DNA of 5,361 nt from Nanobdellota archaeon (lineage in GTDB: Archaea > Nanobdellota > Nanobdellia > SCGC-AAA011-G17 > ARS1403): NCBI GenBank assembly GCA_018831025.1, contig JAHJRB010000105.1, forward strand, positions 1 to 5,361. Reading direction: 5' to 3'. Shown here piece after piece: positions 1 through 4,240 of the stretch. Made by a program: the position numbers and the translations under genes. Position 1 is the first letter of the stretch, and each line of letters begins with the position of its first letter. Under the pieces are notes generated by a model that saw only the letters and a program-made list of their open reading frames with translations, was not told where the DNA came from and did not search any database.

Positions 1-48
1 TTCCAAGTCTTCATCCAAAAGATCTTCCTCTTCTATAAAATCATCCAT
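1..48 (-). CDS. 5' end of an acidic protein of unknown function (partial)
   Basis: The minus strand has an ATG at 48 followed by 16 open codons that run off the left edge. They read MDDFIEEEDLLDEDLE, a strongly acidic start. A good Shine-Dalgarno match (AGGTGAT, 56-62) lies 7 nt before the ATG, which makes this a real start rather than chance. The gene diverges from the AbrB-PhoU gene and shares its short AT-rich promoter region. Too little is visible to name a family. Confidence 0.6.
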   Translation of the reverse strand, partial: MDDFIEEEDLLDEDLE

Positions 49-55
49 CTTTTTT

Positions 56-62
56 ATCACCT
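56..62 (-). promoter_or_regulatory. Shine-Dalgarno site for the left-edge gene
   Basis: On the minus strand this reads AGGTGAT, complementary to the 3' end of archaeal 16S rRNA (AUCACCUCC), 7 nt before the ATG at 48. Confidence 0.65.
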
Positions 63-76
63 AATAAAATTGAGAA

Positions 77-93
77 ATATTTAAATATAAATA
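77..93. promoter_or_regulatory. Shared divergent TATA region
   Basis: A perfect 12-base palindrome, ATATTTAAATAT (77-88), runs into ATAAATA. It can serve as a TATA box in both directions. On the minus strand a TSS about 25 nt away falls near 57-62, just in front of the Shine-Dalgarno site of the left-edge gene. On the plus strand it falls near 107-115, giving the AbrB-PhoU gene a leader of at most about 20 nt. The exact TATA register is inferred from archaeal promoter spacing. Confidence 0.5.
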
Positions 94-115
94 CTTGTTC
101 TATATATTATATATA

Positions 116-130
116 GGGGTGGTTCATATA
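116..130 (+). promoter_or_regulatory. Ambiguous start region of the AbrB-PhoU gene
   Basis: The sequence GGGGTGGTTCATA offers two readings. The annotated GTG (119-121) has no Shine-Dalgarno site in front of it and overlaps the G-rich stretch itself. Alternatively GGTGGT (118-123) acts as a Shine-Dalgarno site 4 nt before ATA (128-130), which encodes the residue just before E-Y-R-K, where related proteins as I recall them begin (M-E-Y-R-K). No ATG occurs in frame near the start. Confidence 0.4.
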
Positions 131-1072
131 GAGTATAGAAAGTTGATAAAATTCGGAAACTCTTCATATATTATAAGCGTTCCTAATTTATGGCTTAAAA
201 AAAATAATCTTCGGAAAGGGGATGTTGTTTGCGTAGAAGAGGATGGGGATTCTAGACTAATTTTAACTTCCACAGGAGGCTCAAAAAAAGAAGAAAGAGG
301 AGCTTTGATTAATATAAATAATAAGTCTGAAGAGAGAATTAAGGAAGAGGTATATAGGGTATATACTGATGGTGCAGATTTTATAAAACTCTCTGGAGAG
401 AATCTAAATGATGTTAATGAGGGAATTAGAAAAACTATGAATAATCTGCTTGCGGTTGAGATTGTTGAACAGACAAATAATACTATGGTTGCTAAGAATT
501 TTTTGAACGTTGAAGATGTTAAGATTAAAGATGTTATAAGAAGGATTGATACTATCTTGAGATCTATGTTTACTGATTCTGTTGAATGTCTGGATAAAAA
601 GAATTCTGAATCTATTGCTCTTAGAGACGGGGATGTTAATAGGTTATGTTATATGTTACTGAGAGTTTTAAAAATAGGAATGAGAGATCCGGAAGTTTCT
701 AAGAAAATAGGTGTTAGTGGAACAGAGCTATTGCATGTTTGGTTTATTGTTACTAATTTGGAAACCATTGGAGATGAAGTTAAAAGAATTTCCAGGTTTT
801 TAAATGGTGTTAAATTTACTAAGAAACAAAAAGAAGAATTAAGAATACTTTATTCTGATATCGAAAAAGCTTATTTGGATGTTATGAAGGCATATTATAA
901 AAATGATAAAGAGTTGGCTTTTGATGTTGTATTTAGAAGAGAAGAACTGCATGAAAGATGTAATGACTTCTTTGGTAAAAATAATATTCCTATGGTTGGA
1001 GGTATGGTGGAAAAAATGAAAGCTTTAGTTTCATGGATTAAGTCTATTGCAATGGTTGCTTATGAAGATTAA
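119..1072 (+). CDS. AbrB-PhoU phosphate-signalling regulator
   Basis: The product of 317 aa combines two domains typical of archaeal 'PhoU' regulators. Residues 5-50 form a SpoVT/AbrB-type swapped-hairpin DNA-binding domain (YRKLIKFGNSSYIISVP, then KKNNLRKGDVV). Residues from about 135 to the end are an all-helical PhoU region. It carries the usual RDGDVNRL (169-176) and NLETIGDEVKRI (213-224) signatures; their acidic residues correspond to the metal-binding E/D clusters of PhoU. By family knowledge such proteins are cytoplasmic and proposed to link phosphate status to transcription; no phosphate transporter gene lies in this window to confirm that. I used GTG at 119 because the TTG at 95 adds a tail lying inside the promoter. 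An ATA start at 128 is also possible. The gene ends convergently, overlapping the metallophosphoesterase stop by 4 nt. Confidence 0.85.
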   Translation: MVHIEYRKLIKFGNSSYIISVPNLWLKKNNLRKGDVVCVEEDGDSRLILTSTGGSKKEERGALININNKSEERIKEEVYRVYTDGADFIKLSGENLNDVNEGIRKTMNNLLAVEIVEQTNNTMVAKNFLNVEDVKIKDVIRRIDTILRSMFTDSVECLDKKNSESIALRDGDVNRLCYMLLRVLKIGMRDPEVSKKIGVSGTELLHVWFIVTNLETIGDEVKRISRFLNGVKFTKKQKEELRILYSDIEKAYLDVMKAYYKNDKELAFDVVFRREELHERCNDFFGKNNIPMVGGMVEKMKALVSWIKSIAMVAYED

Positions 1073-1668
1073 AGTTCTATTATTTTTCCATTGCCTGGAT
1101 TTAAGATTATTGTTTTTTTTATTTTGTCAATTTTGTGTTTATTTTCATGTAAATGACCGCAGATAACTAAATTTGGTTGGGCTTTTTCTATAAATTTTCT
1201 TATTGAGTTATTGCCGTGATGAGAATTAGTTGTTTCTAAATAATCTAATCTTGTTTTGTATGGTGGTGCATGAGTTATTAGAATTGTTTTGCTATCTTTT
1301 TTAATTTCTTTTTTAAATTTTTTTGAAAGAGTTTCAAAGTCTTTGTCTTCTTTATTAAATCCTCCTTCCCCGTAACCTAAGAAGATATAATTATTTATTT
1401 TTAATAAACCTCTATGTAAGGAGATAGCAAATTCTGTTTTTTTACATATTTTTCTTAATTGGTCTGCTGTTTCATGATTGCCTGGAATTATTAATAATGG
1501 TAATTTAAGTGGCTTGAACATTAGTAAAAGATTTTCAAAGTGTTCTCCAAAATTAGATAAGTCGCCTGCGCAGATTAGTATGTCTGGATTTTCTTTTTTT
1601 ATTTCAGTCTTAATTTTCTTTATTATCTCTTTATTTCCGTGAATATCTGTAAATGCAAATAATTTCAT
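1069..1668 (-). CDS. Calcineurin-like metallophosphoesterase (YfcE/MJ0936-like)
   Basis: This 199-aa protein has the full metal-ligand set of the metallophosphoesterase superfamily. Numbering from the ATG, these are DIHG (8-11), GDL (35-37), GNHE (63-66), THAPP (132-136) and GHLH (171-174). They ligate two divalent metals (usually Mn/Fe/Ni), and the GNHE histidine assists catalysis. The length fits the compact single-domain phosphodiesterase type. There is no signal peptide or membrane segment, so it is expected in the cytoplasm. The true substrate cannot be read from the sequence: phosphodiesters or cyclic nucleotides are typical for relatives, but specificity is loose. I chose ATG at 1668 over the TTG directly before it because a TATA box centred about 25 nt upstream makes the ATG the expected 5' end of a leaderless mRNA. 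Transcription converges on the AbrB-PhoU gene. Confidence 0.88.
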   Translation of the reverse strand: MKLFAFTDIHGNKEIIKKIKTEIKKENPDILICAGDLSNFGEHFENLLLMFKPLKLPLLIIPGNHETADQLRKICKKTEFAISLHRGLLKINNYIFLGYGEGGFNKEDKDFETLSKKFKKEIKKDSKTILITHAPPYKTRLDYLETTNSHHGNNSIRKFIEKAQPNLVICGHLHENKHKIDKIKKTIILNPGNGKIIEL

Positions 1669-1688
1669 CAATATAATAAAAAAAGGAT

Positions 1689-1696
1689 TATTTAAA
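1689..1696 (-). promoter_or_regulatory. TATA box for the metallophosphoesterase gene
   Basis: On the minus strand this reads TTTAAATA. Its centre is about 25 nt before the ATG at 1668, so transcription should begin at or next to the start codon (leaderless). It begins only a few bases after the stop of the 33-codon ORF. Confidence 0.6.
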
Positions 1697-1700
1697 TGCT

Positions 1701-1802
1701 TTATGATGCCTGAAAAAATCCCTGCATAAAAGCTTCATCAAAAGCTTCTATTTCATCATTTTCTAATCCTAATTCAATATCTTTTTTTGAGTATATATTC
1801 AT
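1701..1802 (-). CDS. Small acidic protein, 33 aa, unknown function
   Basis: A 33-codon ORF starts at ATG 1802 and ends at TAA 1701. The Shine-Dalgarno site is nearly perfect (GAGGTGA, 1809-1815) with 6-nt spacing, the best ribosome-site evidence in this stretch. The product begins MNIYSKKDIELG and continues with a glutamate- and aspartate-rich helix ending EAFMQGFFQAS. It has no membrane segment, cysteine or signal sequence. The stop TGA of the preceding 28-codon ORF overlaps this ATG in an ATGA, so translation is probably coupled. I do not recognise the family. The acidic helix ending in F-M-x-G-F/Y-x-x-A resembles tails I associate with small archaeal proteins, but that is only an impression. 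Standard gene callers may skip it because of its size. Confidence 0.6.
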   Translation of the reverse strand: MNIYSKKDIELGLENDEIEAFDEAFMQGFFQAS

Positions 1803-1885
1803 TTTATTTCACCTCTTTTGTAAGGAAGATTGCTGATCTGTTGGCTAAATATTTCTGAAATAGTGTTTAAATCTAAAGGTACCAT
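1799..1885 (-). CDS. Micro-ORF, 28 aa, unknown function
   Basis: This ORF starts at ATG 1885, with an AGGGGGT stretch 5 nt in front as a plausible Shine-Dalgarno site. It ends at TGA 1799-1801, which overlaps the next ATG by sharing ATGA. The product starts MVPLDLNTISEIF and ends with KRGEIK. That tail is written by the AGAGGTGAAATAAAA that also serves as the ribosome site of the next ORF, so its C-terminus is at least partly dictated by a regulatory signal. It could be a real peptide, or a translated spacer whose role is to deliver ribosomes to the 33-codon ORF. No family is recognised. Confidence 0.45.
   Translation of the reverse strand: MVPLDLNTISEIFSQQISNLPYKRGEIK
1809..1815 (-). promoter_or_regulatory. 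Shine-Dalgarno site embedded in the 28-codon ORF
   Basis: On the minus strand this reads GAGGTGA, 6 nt before ATG 1802. It lies inside the last codons of the 28-codon ORF and decides the start of the 33-codon ORF. Confidence 0.65.
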
Positions 1886-1888
1886 TTT

Positions 1889-2017
1889 TTACCCCCTTTT
1901 TCTCCAATAGTTGTTTATTGACTGTTGAGACGTCCGAGTCATGAAGATAAGGTTCTCGATTTTTGAGATTCTATCTACGTATTCTGGCCATTCAAGATAT
2001 TTTTTTTCAAAAAACAA
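1889..2017 (-). CDS. Small protein, 42 aa, TTG start, unknown function
   Basis: The reading frame is open on the minus strand from GTG 2077 to TAA 1889. I place the start at TTG 2017 because a full GAGGTGAT (2022-2029) lies 4 nt in front of it. The GTG at 2077 and the ATG at 2038 (49 aa) have no such site. The product from TTG starts FFEKKYLEWPEYVDRI after the initiator and ends NNYWRKRG. It is mixed-charge, rich in aromatics and probably mostly helical, with no membrane segment. Its stop lies 3 nt before the ATG of the 28-codon ORF, and its last codons (AGG GGG) form that ORF's ribosome site. It is the first of three chained micro-ORFs downstream of cdc6. I recognise no family. Confidence 0.5.
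   Translation of the reverse strand: MFFEKKYLEWPEYVDRISKIENLIFMTRTSQQSINNYWRKRG
1891..1896 (-). promoter_or_regulatory. G-rich ribosome site of the 28-codon ORF
   Basis: The minus strand reads GGGGGT, 5 nt before ATG 1885. It overlaps the final codon and stop of the 42-codon ORF. It is a less exact anti-16S match than its neighbours and forms part of a longer ORB-like sequence (1891-1906). Confidence 0.4.
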
Positions 2018-2021
2018 TTTT

Positions 2022-2029
2022 ATCACCTC
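2022..2029 (-). promoter_or_regulatory. Shine-Dalgarno site deciding a TTG start
   Basis: The minus strand reads GAGGTGAT, a full match to the archaeal anti-Shine-Dalgarno core, 4 nt before TTG 2017. No other start in this frame has a comparable site. Confidence 0.55.
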
Positions 2030-2070
2030 GTTAAACATTTTAATATAGAAATTGTTTACTATCTTTAAAA

Positions 2071-2104
2071 GCCTCACGGGGGTCTGTCGGATGTGTCGGG
2101 TGAG
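2071..2104 (-). other. GC-rich leader element with tandem and inverted repeats
   Basis: This 34-base island is far richer in G and C than its flanks. On the plus strand it contains TGTCGG twice (2085-2090 and 2094-2099, 9-nt period) and a G-run GGGGGT (2078-2083). It is bounded by CTCAC near 2073 and GTGAG near 2100, which can pair as a 5-bp stem. It lies between the end of cdc6 and the micro-ORF chain, most of it in the predicted 5' leader of that chain. Its role is unknown; options are leader RNA structure, a protein-binding site near cdc6, or a 3' processing/termination element for cdc6. Confidence 0.45.
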
Positions 2105-2112
2105 TTGAATAT

Positions 2113-2124
2113 ATACTTTATAAT
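2113..2124 (-). promoter_or_regulatory. Candidate TATA box for the micro-ORF chain
   Basis: The minus strand reads ATTATAAAGTAT, directly after the cdc6 stop. The predicted TSS about 25 nt on is near 2094, which gives a leader of some 75 nt containing most of the GC-rich element. The area is generally TA-rich, so this is a modest call. Confidence 0.35.
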
Positions 2125-2131
2125 ATATATG

Positions 2132-3175
2132 TTAGAACTCTGTTAATTGCTTTATTCTATAAGAACGGCCATGTATGTCTTCTATTCTTGTTAACTTTAC
2201 TATGTTAGACTTTTCCAAGCTTTTAATTTTCCTCTGAAACGTTCTTTCTGATTTTAATCCAAACTTTTCTTTGTATATGTTATATATGCCTGCAGTTGTT
2301 TTTTCTGGATTAGATTTTATTAAATCTAAAATTGCTTTTTCATCATCGTCTAAAGCAACTGGTTTTTGAAAATTGGATAATTTTTCTATTGCTTTGTTTA
2401 CATGTTCTTCTGATATTTTTTTGGTTGAGAAAGATTCTGCTATCTCTGCTGCTTCTCTTAATAAAAATAAACCGATCCTTATATCTTTTAATTCAAATGT
2501 TTTTTTTGCTATTTCTTCTGAGCTTGTTAATGTTTCAGAATTAAAAGCGTGATGGATTCTTTGTTTTAATATTTCTCTTGTTTCTTCTAAAGTGTATGGT
2601 CTGAACTCTAATCTATCAGGGACGAGTCTTGATTTTAATCTAGGGTCTAGTTTGTAGGTCCAATTGCTGTCATTTGTTATTAAAATAATTGTTTTCCTGT
2701 ATAAATTCTCTGCTAAATGGTATAATATATCTAAGTTTTCTATTTTATCTATCTCGTCTAAGATTATTACAGAGGATTTTCTATTTAACTTTTGAGTTAC
2801 TATTGCTATTAGTTCATCTGTGCGTTTATTATGGGTAAATTTATAGTTTAAAGCTTCACATATCGCTAAAACTATTTGATATGTTGAGTTTTTTTTCCAG
2901 CAGTTAGCGTAAACCGGGAGGATATCATCTGTTGTTTCTTCTAGTTCCTTTATAACATTTTTACATGCCAAAGTTTTTCCAACACCAGGAGAACCATGGA
3001 TAATTAGGTTTTTTCCGGTTCTGTTTTGAAATAAGGGCTTTATGCAGGTTGCTATGTACTGATTTTCTGATTCCCTAAAGGGGATTAGTTTAGGGGAGAA
3101 TTCCGGATCTAAAGCTATTTCATTCTTAAAAATTGATTCCGAATCACTAAGGAAACCTTTAAACAAGTCTGCCAT
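2132..3175 (-). CDS. cdc6: Orc1/Cdc6 replication initiator (AAA+ ATPase)
   Basis: The 347-aa product has the full archaeal Orc1/Cdc6 layout. It has an N-terminal arm (about 1-35, ending P-x-R-E-S-E), Walker A GSPGVGKT (61-68), the VYANCWKKNSTYQI block (88-101), Walker B VIILDEIDK (136-144) and sensor 1 ITND (166-169). Arg183 in LKSRL may be the arginine finger, and the sensor 2 motif is DIRIGLFLLREA (231-242). A C-terminal winged helix follows from about residue 276. By family knowledge it binds origin DNA (ORB elements) in an ATP-dependent way through the winged helix and AAA+ domain and loads the MCM helicase. It is slightly shorter than many relatives but shows no missing domain, and Walker A has SPGV in place of the commoner PPGT. 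The ATG lacks a Shine-Dalgarno site, fitting a leaderless mRNA from the TATA-like stretch at 3197-3205. Readthrough from the CARF-like gene is also possible. Confidence 0.93.
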   Translation of the reverse strand: MADLFKGFLSDSESIFKNEIALDPEFSPKLIPFRESENQYIATCIKPLFQNRTGKNLIIHGSPGVGKTLACKNVIKELEETTDDILPVYANCWKKNSTYQIVLAICEALNYKFTHNKRTDELIAIVTQKLNRKSSVIILDEIDKIENLDILYHLAENLYRKTIILITNDSNWTYKLDPRLKSRLVPDRLEFRPYTLEETREILKQRIHHAFNSETLTSSEEIAKKTFELKDIRIGLFLLREAAEIAESFSTKKISEEHVNKAIEKLSNFQKPVALDDDEKAILDLIKSNPEKTTAGIYNIYKEKFGLKSERTFQRKIKSLEKSNIVKLTRIEDIHGRSYRIKQLTEF

Positions 3176-3196
3176 GTGAATTTAGAATGTACAAAA

Positions 3197-3205
3197 ATTA
3201 ATAAT
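3197..3205 (-). promoter_or_regulatory. Candidate TATA box for cdc6
   Basis: The minus strand reads ATTATTAAT, centred about 26 nt before ATG 3175, the same geometry as the other leaderless genes here. It lies in the 38-nt gap after the CARF-like gene, so cdc6 may have its own promoter as well as readthrough. Confidence 0.4.
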
Positions 3206-3213
3206 GGTTTTGG

Positions 3214-3570
3214 TTAGATTTCTTTAATACCTTCTTTTGTTAATGCTGTTAGGTTAATTCCTAGGCCTAGTTTTAATAGTGCGGATAATAAAGCCATGTG
3301 CTCTTTTCCAGTTCCAGAGACCATATTTAGGAAGACTTCAGGGTCTTTTATTTTGCCTTTTAGTTTAGTTTCAATATCTTTTTGTAGTTCTTTTAACCCT
3401 TGGTTTGGGTCTACTATTACTAATTCTGTGTTCTCTTTTTTTGTAAAATTCTCTTTTCCAAATTCGTTAGTGATTAGAAATACATTCTTGAATTTTCCAT
3501 CTTCTATTAATCTTGAGACGTGCCCCCAAGTTCCTTTTCCGGTTGATAAGCAAGCGATTAAAGTTGGCAT
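3214..3570 (-). CDS. Stand-alone Rossmann/CARF-like protein, 118 aa
   Basis: The protein reads as one small alpha/beta domain. It has an opening strand and glycine-rich loop (LIACLSTGKGTWGHV, 4-18), a second strand (NVFLITNEFG, 29-38), a third (ELVIVD, 49-54) and a helix. A fourth strand runs straight into NMVSGTGKEHMALLSALL (82-99), and a final strand-helix is KEGIKEI. The N-x-x-S/T-G-T/G-x-K-x-x-M pattern after a hydrophobic strand resembles the N-x-TGGTK motif of CARF (CRISPR-associated Rossmann fold) domains, which bind cyclic oligoadenylate. Most known CARF proteins add a nuclease or HTH effector; none is attached here and no cas gene is in view. Other nucleotide-binding Rossmann folds remain possible. 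The ATG at 3570 lies about 26 nt after a TATA box, indicating a leaderless mRNA. cdc6 follows 38 nt downstream on the same strand. Confidence 0.6.
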   Translation of the reverse strand: MPTLIACLSTGKGTWGHVSRLIEDGKFKNVFLITNEFGKENFTKKENTELVIVDPNQGLKELQKDIETKLKGKIKDPEVFLNMVSGTGKEHMALLSALLKLGLGINLTALTKEGIKEI

Positions 3571-3592
3571 ATTTTTTAAATAAAATAATGGC

Positions 3593-3600
3593 TTTATAAA
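3593..3600 (-). promoter_or_regulatory. TATA box for the CARF-like gene
   Basis: TTTATAAA reads the same on both strands. Its centre is 26-27 nt before ATG 3570, so the mRNA should be leaderless. It stands back to back with the plus-strand TATA box at 3615-3622. Confidence 0.55.
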
Positions 3601-3614
3601 TTTATGTGAAAAGG

Positions 3615-3622
3615 TTTAAATA
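3615..3622 (+). promoter_or_regulatory. TATA box for the 50-aa/wHTH/methyltransferase operon
   Basis: TTTAAATA is preceded by a purine-rich BRE-like GAAAAGG. Its centre is 26-27 nt before ATG 3645, predicting a leaderless mRNA for the operon's first gene. Confidence 0.6.
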
Positions 3623-3644
3623 AATTTACTAATTATATTTTTTT

Positions 3645-3797
3645 ATGGATTTTGTAAGAGTAATAAAAGGGTATGAGAAAGAATTTCTTGAAGCTAATTT
3701 AGACTTGTTTAGAACAAATAAATTAGAATTTGTTAAGAAAAGGGAAGAGTTTGTTAATCAAAAATTAGAGGAAATAAAGAAAGATGAAGAAGAGTAA
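3645..3797 (+). CDS. Small helical protein, 50 aa, unknown function
   Basis: This 50-codon ORF starts at ATG 3645, exactly where the TATA box at 3615-3622 predicts a leaderless start, and ends at TAA 3797. The product starts MDFVRVIKGYEKEFLEANL. It is highly charged, ends in KKDEEE, and has hydrophobic residues spaced like an amphipathic helix or short coiled coil; it has no membrane segment. Its last 14 bases overlap the start of the winged-helix gene in another frame, so the two are cotranscribed and probably translationally coupled. The position suggests a partner of the winged-helix protein, but that is inference. I do not recognise a family. Its size makes it easy to miss in annotation. 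Confidence 0.68.
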   Translation: MDFVRVIKGYEKEFLEANLDLFRTNKLEFVKKREEFVNQKLEEIKKDEEE

Positions 3798-4239
3798 TGT
3801 CTCTAAAAATATACCTCTGGCGGAGATTACATTAAGGAAATATGAGAAACCTTATGAAATGTCTAAAAGGGAGCTAGTTAAGAAACTTTGCTTAAGCGTA
3901 GGGTTATTACAGCCAGGAGATTCTAGAGATATTGTTGTTGATGTTTTTTGTGTTTTGCTTGATAATAAAGAAATAGATGGCAATGCTATTGTTGAGAAAG
4001 TTATTGAGTATAGAAAACAGAGTAATTTAGATTTAAAGGGAATTGCTGGAAGTAATATAAGAAGACAGTTAAAAAGATTAAAAGATTTATTTTTAGTTGA
4101 GAAGAATGGTAATGTTTATAGAATAAATGAAAATGAGAAGTTAAAAAGTTTATTTGAAGAGAAAATTGAGAATTTTTATTTAAAGAGCATTGTTTCTAGA
4201 GTTAAAGAATATTTTGATCATCTGGATAATTTGAAGTAA
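3784..4239 (+). CDS. Winged-helix DNA-binding protein, probable transcription factor
   Basis: The product of 151 aa has two visible parts. The N-terminal half (about 12-75) is helical, with a distinctive LRKYEKPYEMSKRELV stretch followed by CLSVGLLQPGDSRDIV (36-51). The middle (about 76-114) looks like a winged helix: a helix after GIAGSNIRRQLKRLKDL (86-102), rich in basic residues as a recognition helix would be, then a wing LVEKNGNVYRI (104-114). A charged helical tail (117-151) may dimerise. Such proteins are cytoplasmic DNA binders; the target is unknown, and autoregulation of this operon is a reasonable guess. The ATG at 3784 overlaps the 50-codon ORF by 14 nt, with only a weak GAGG about 12 nt upstream, which points to coupled translation. 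The methyltransferase gene begins 1 nt after its stop. From memory, similar proteins occur in DPANN archaea as conserved hypotheticals. Confidence 0.72.
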   Translation: MKKSNVSKNIPLAEITLRKYEKPYEMSKRELVKKLCLSVGLLQPGDSRDIVVDVFCVLLDNKEIDGNAIVEKVIEYRKQSNLDLKGIAGSNIRRQLKRLKDLFLVEKNGNVYRINENEKLKSLFEEKIENFYLKSIVSRVKEYFDHLDNLK

Positions 4240-4240
4240 G

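Noticed and set aside
95..118. N-terminal extension of the AbrB-PhoU gene to TTG 95
   Set aside because: The TTG lies at or before the expected transcription start, and the added residues (MFYILYIG) fall outside the AbrB domain.
755..775. TGGAAAC within the AbrB-PhoU gene as an ORB element
   Set aside because: It has no following G-string and is explained by coding for the conserved NLETIGD motif of PhoU.
2018..2077. Extended start (GTG 2077) for the 42-codon ORF
   Set aside because: It has no ribosome site and would begin within the GC-rich element, while TTG 2017 has a perfect GAGGTGAT 4 nt upstream. ATG 2038 cannot be fully excluded.
2071..2104. Intrinsic terminator for cdc6
   Set aside because: The CTCAC/GTGAG arms give only 5 bp around a loop of over 20 bases, followed by just four Ts. 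Archaeal termination mostly uses T-runs, so this was left as an unexplained element.
2332..2544. Open frame of 70 codons on the plus strand
   Set aside because: It lies fully inside cdc6 on the other strand. Its leucine/phenylalanine-rich product is what the reverse complement of lysine- and glutamate-rich coding DNA gives, and it has no promoter or ribosome site.
3296..3583. Open frame of 95 codons on the plus strand
   Set aside because: It is antisense to the CARF-like gene, whose start fits its promoter exactly. The frame has no TATA box or ribosome site, and its F/S-rich composition is typical of an antisense shadow.
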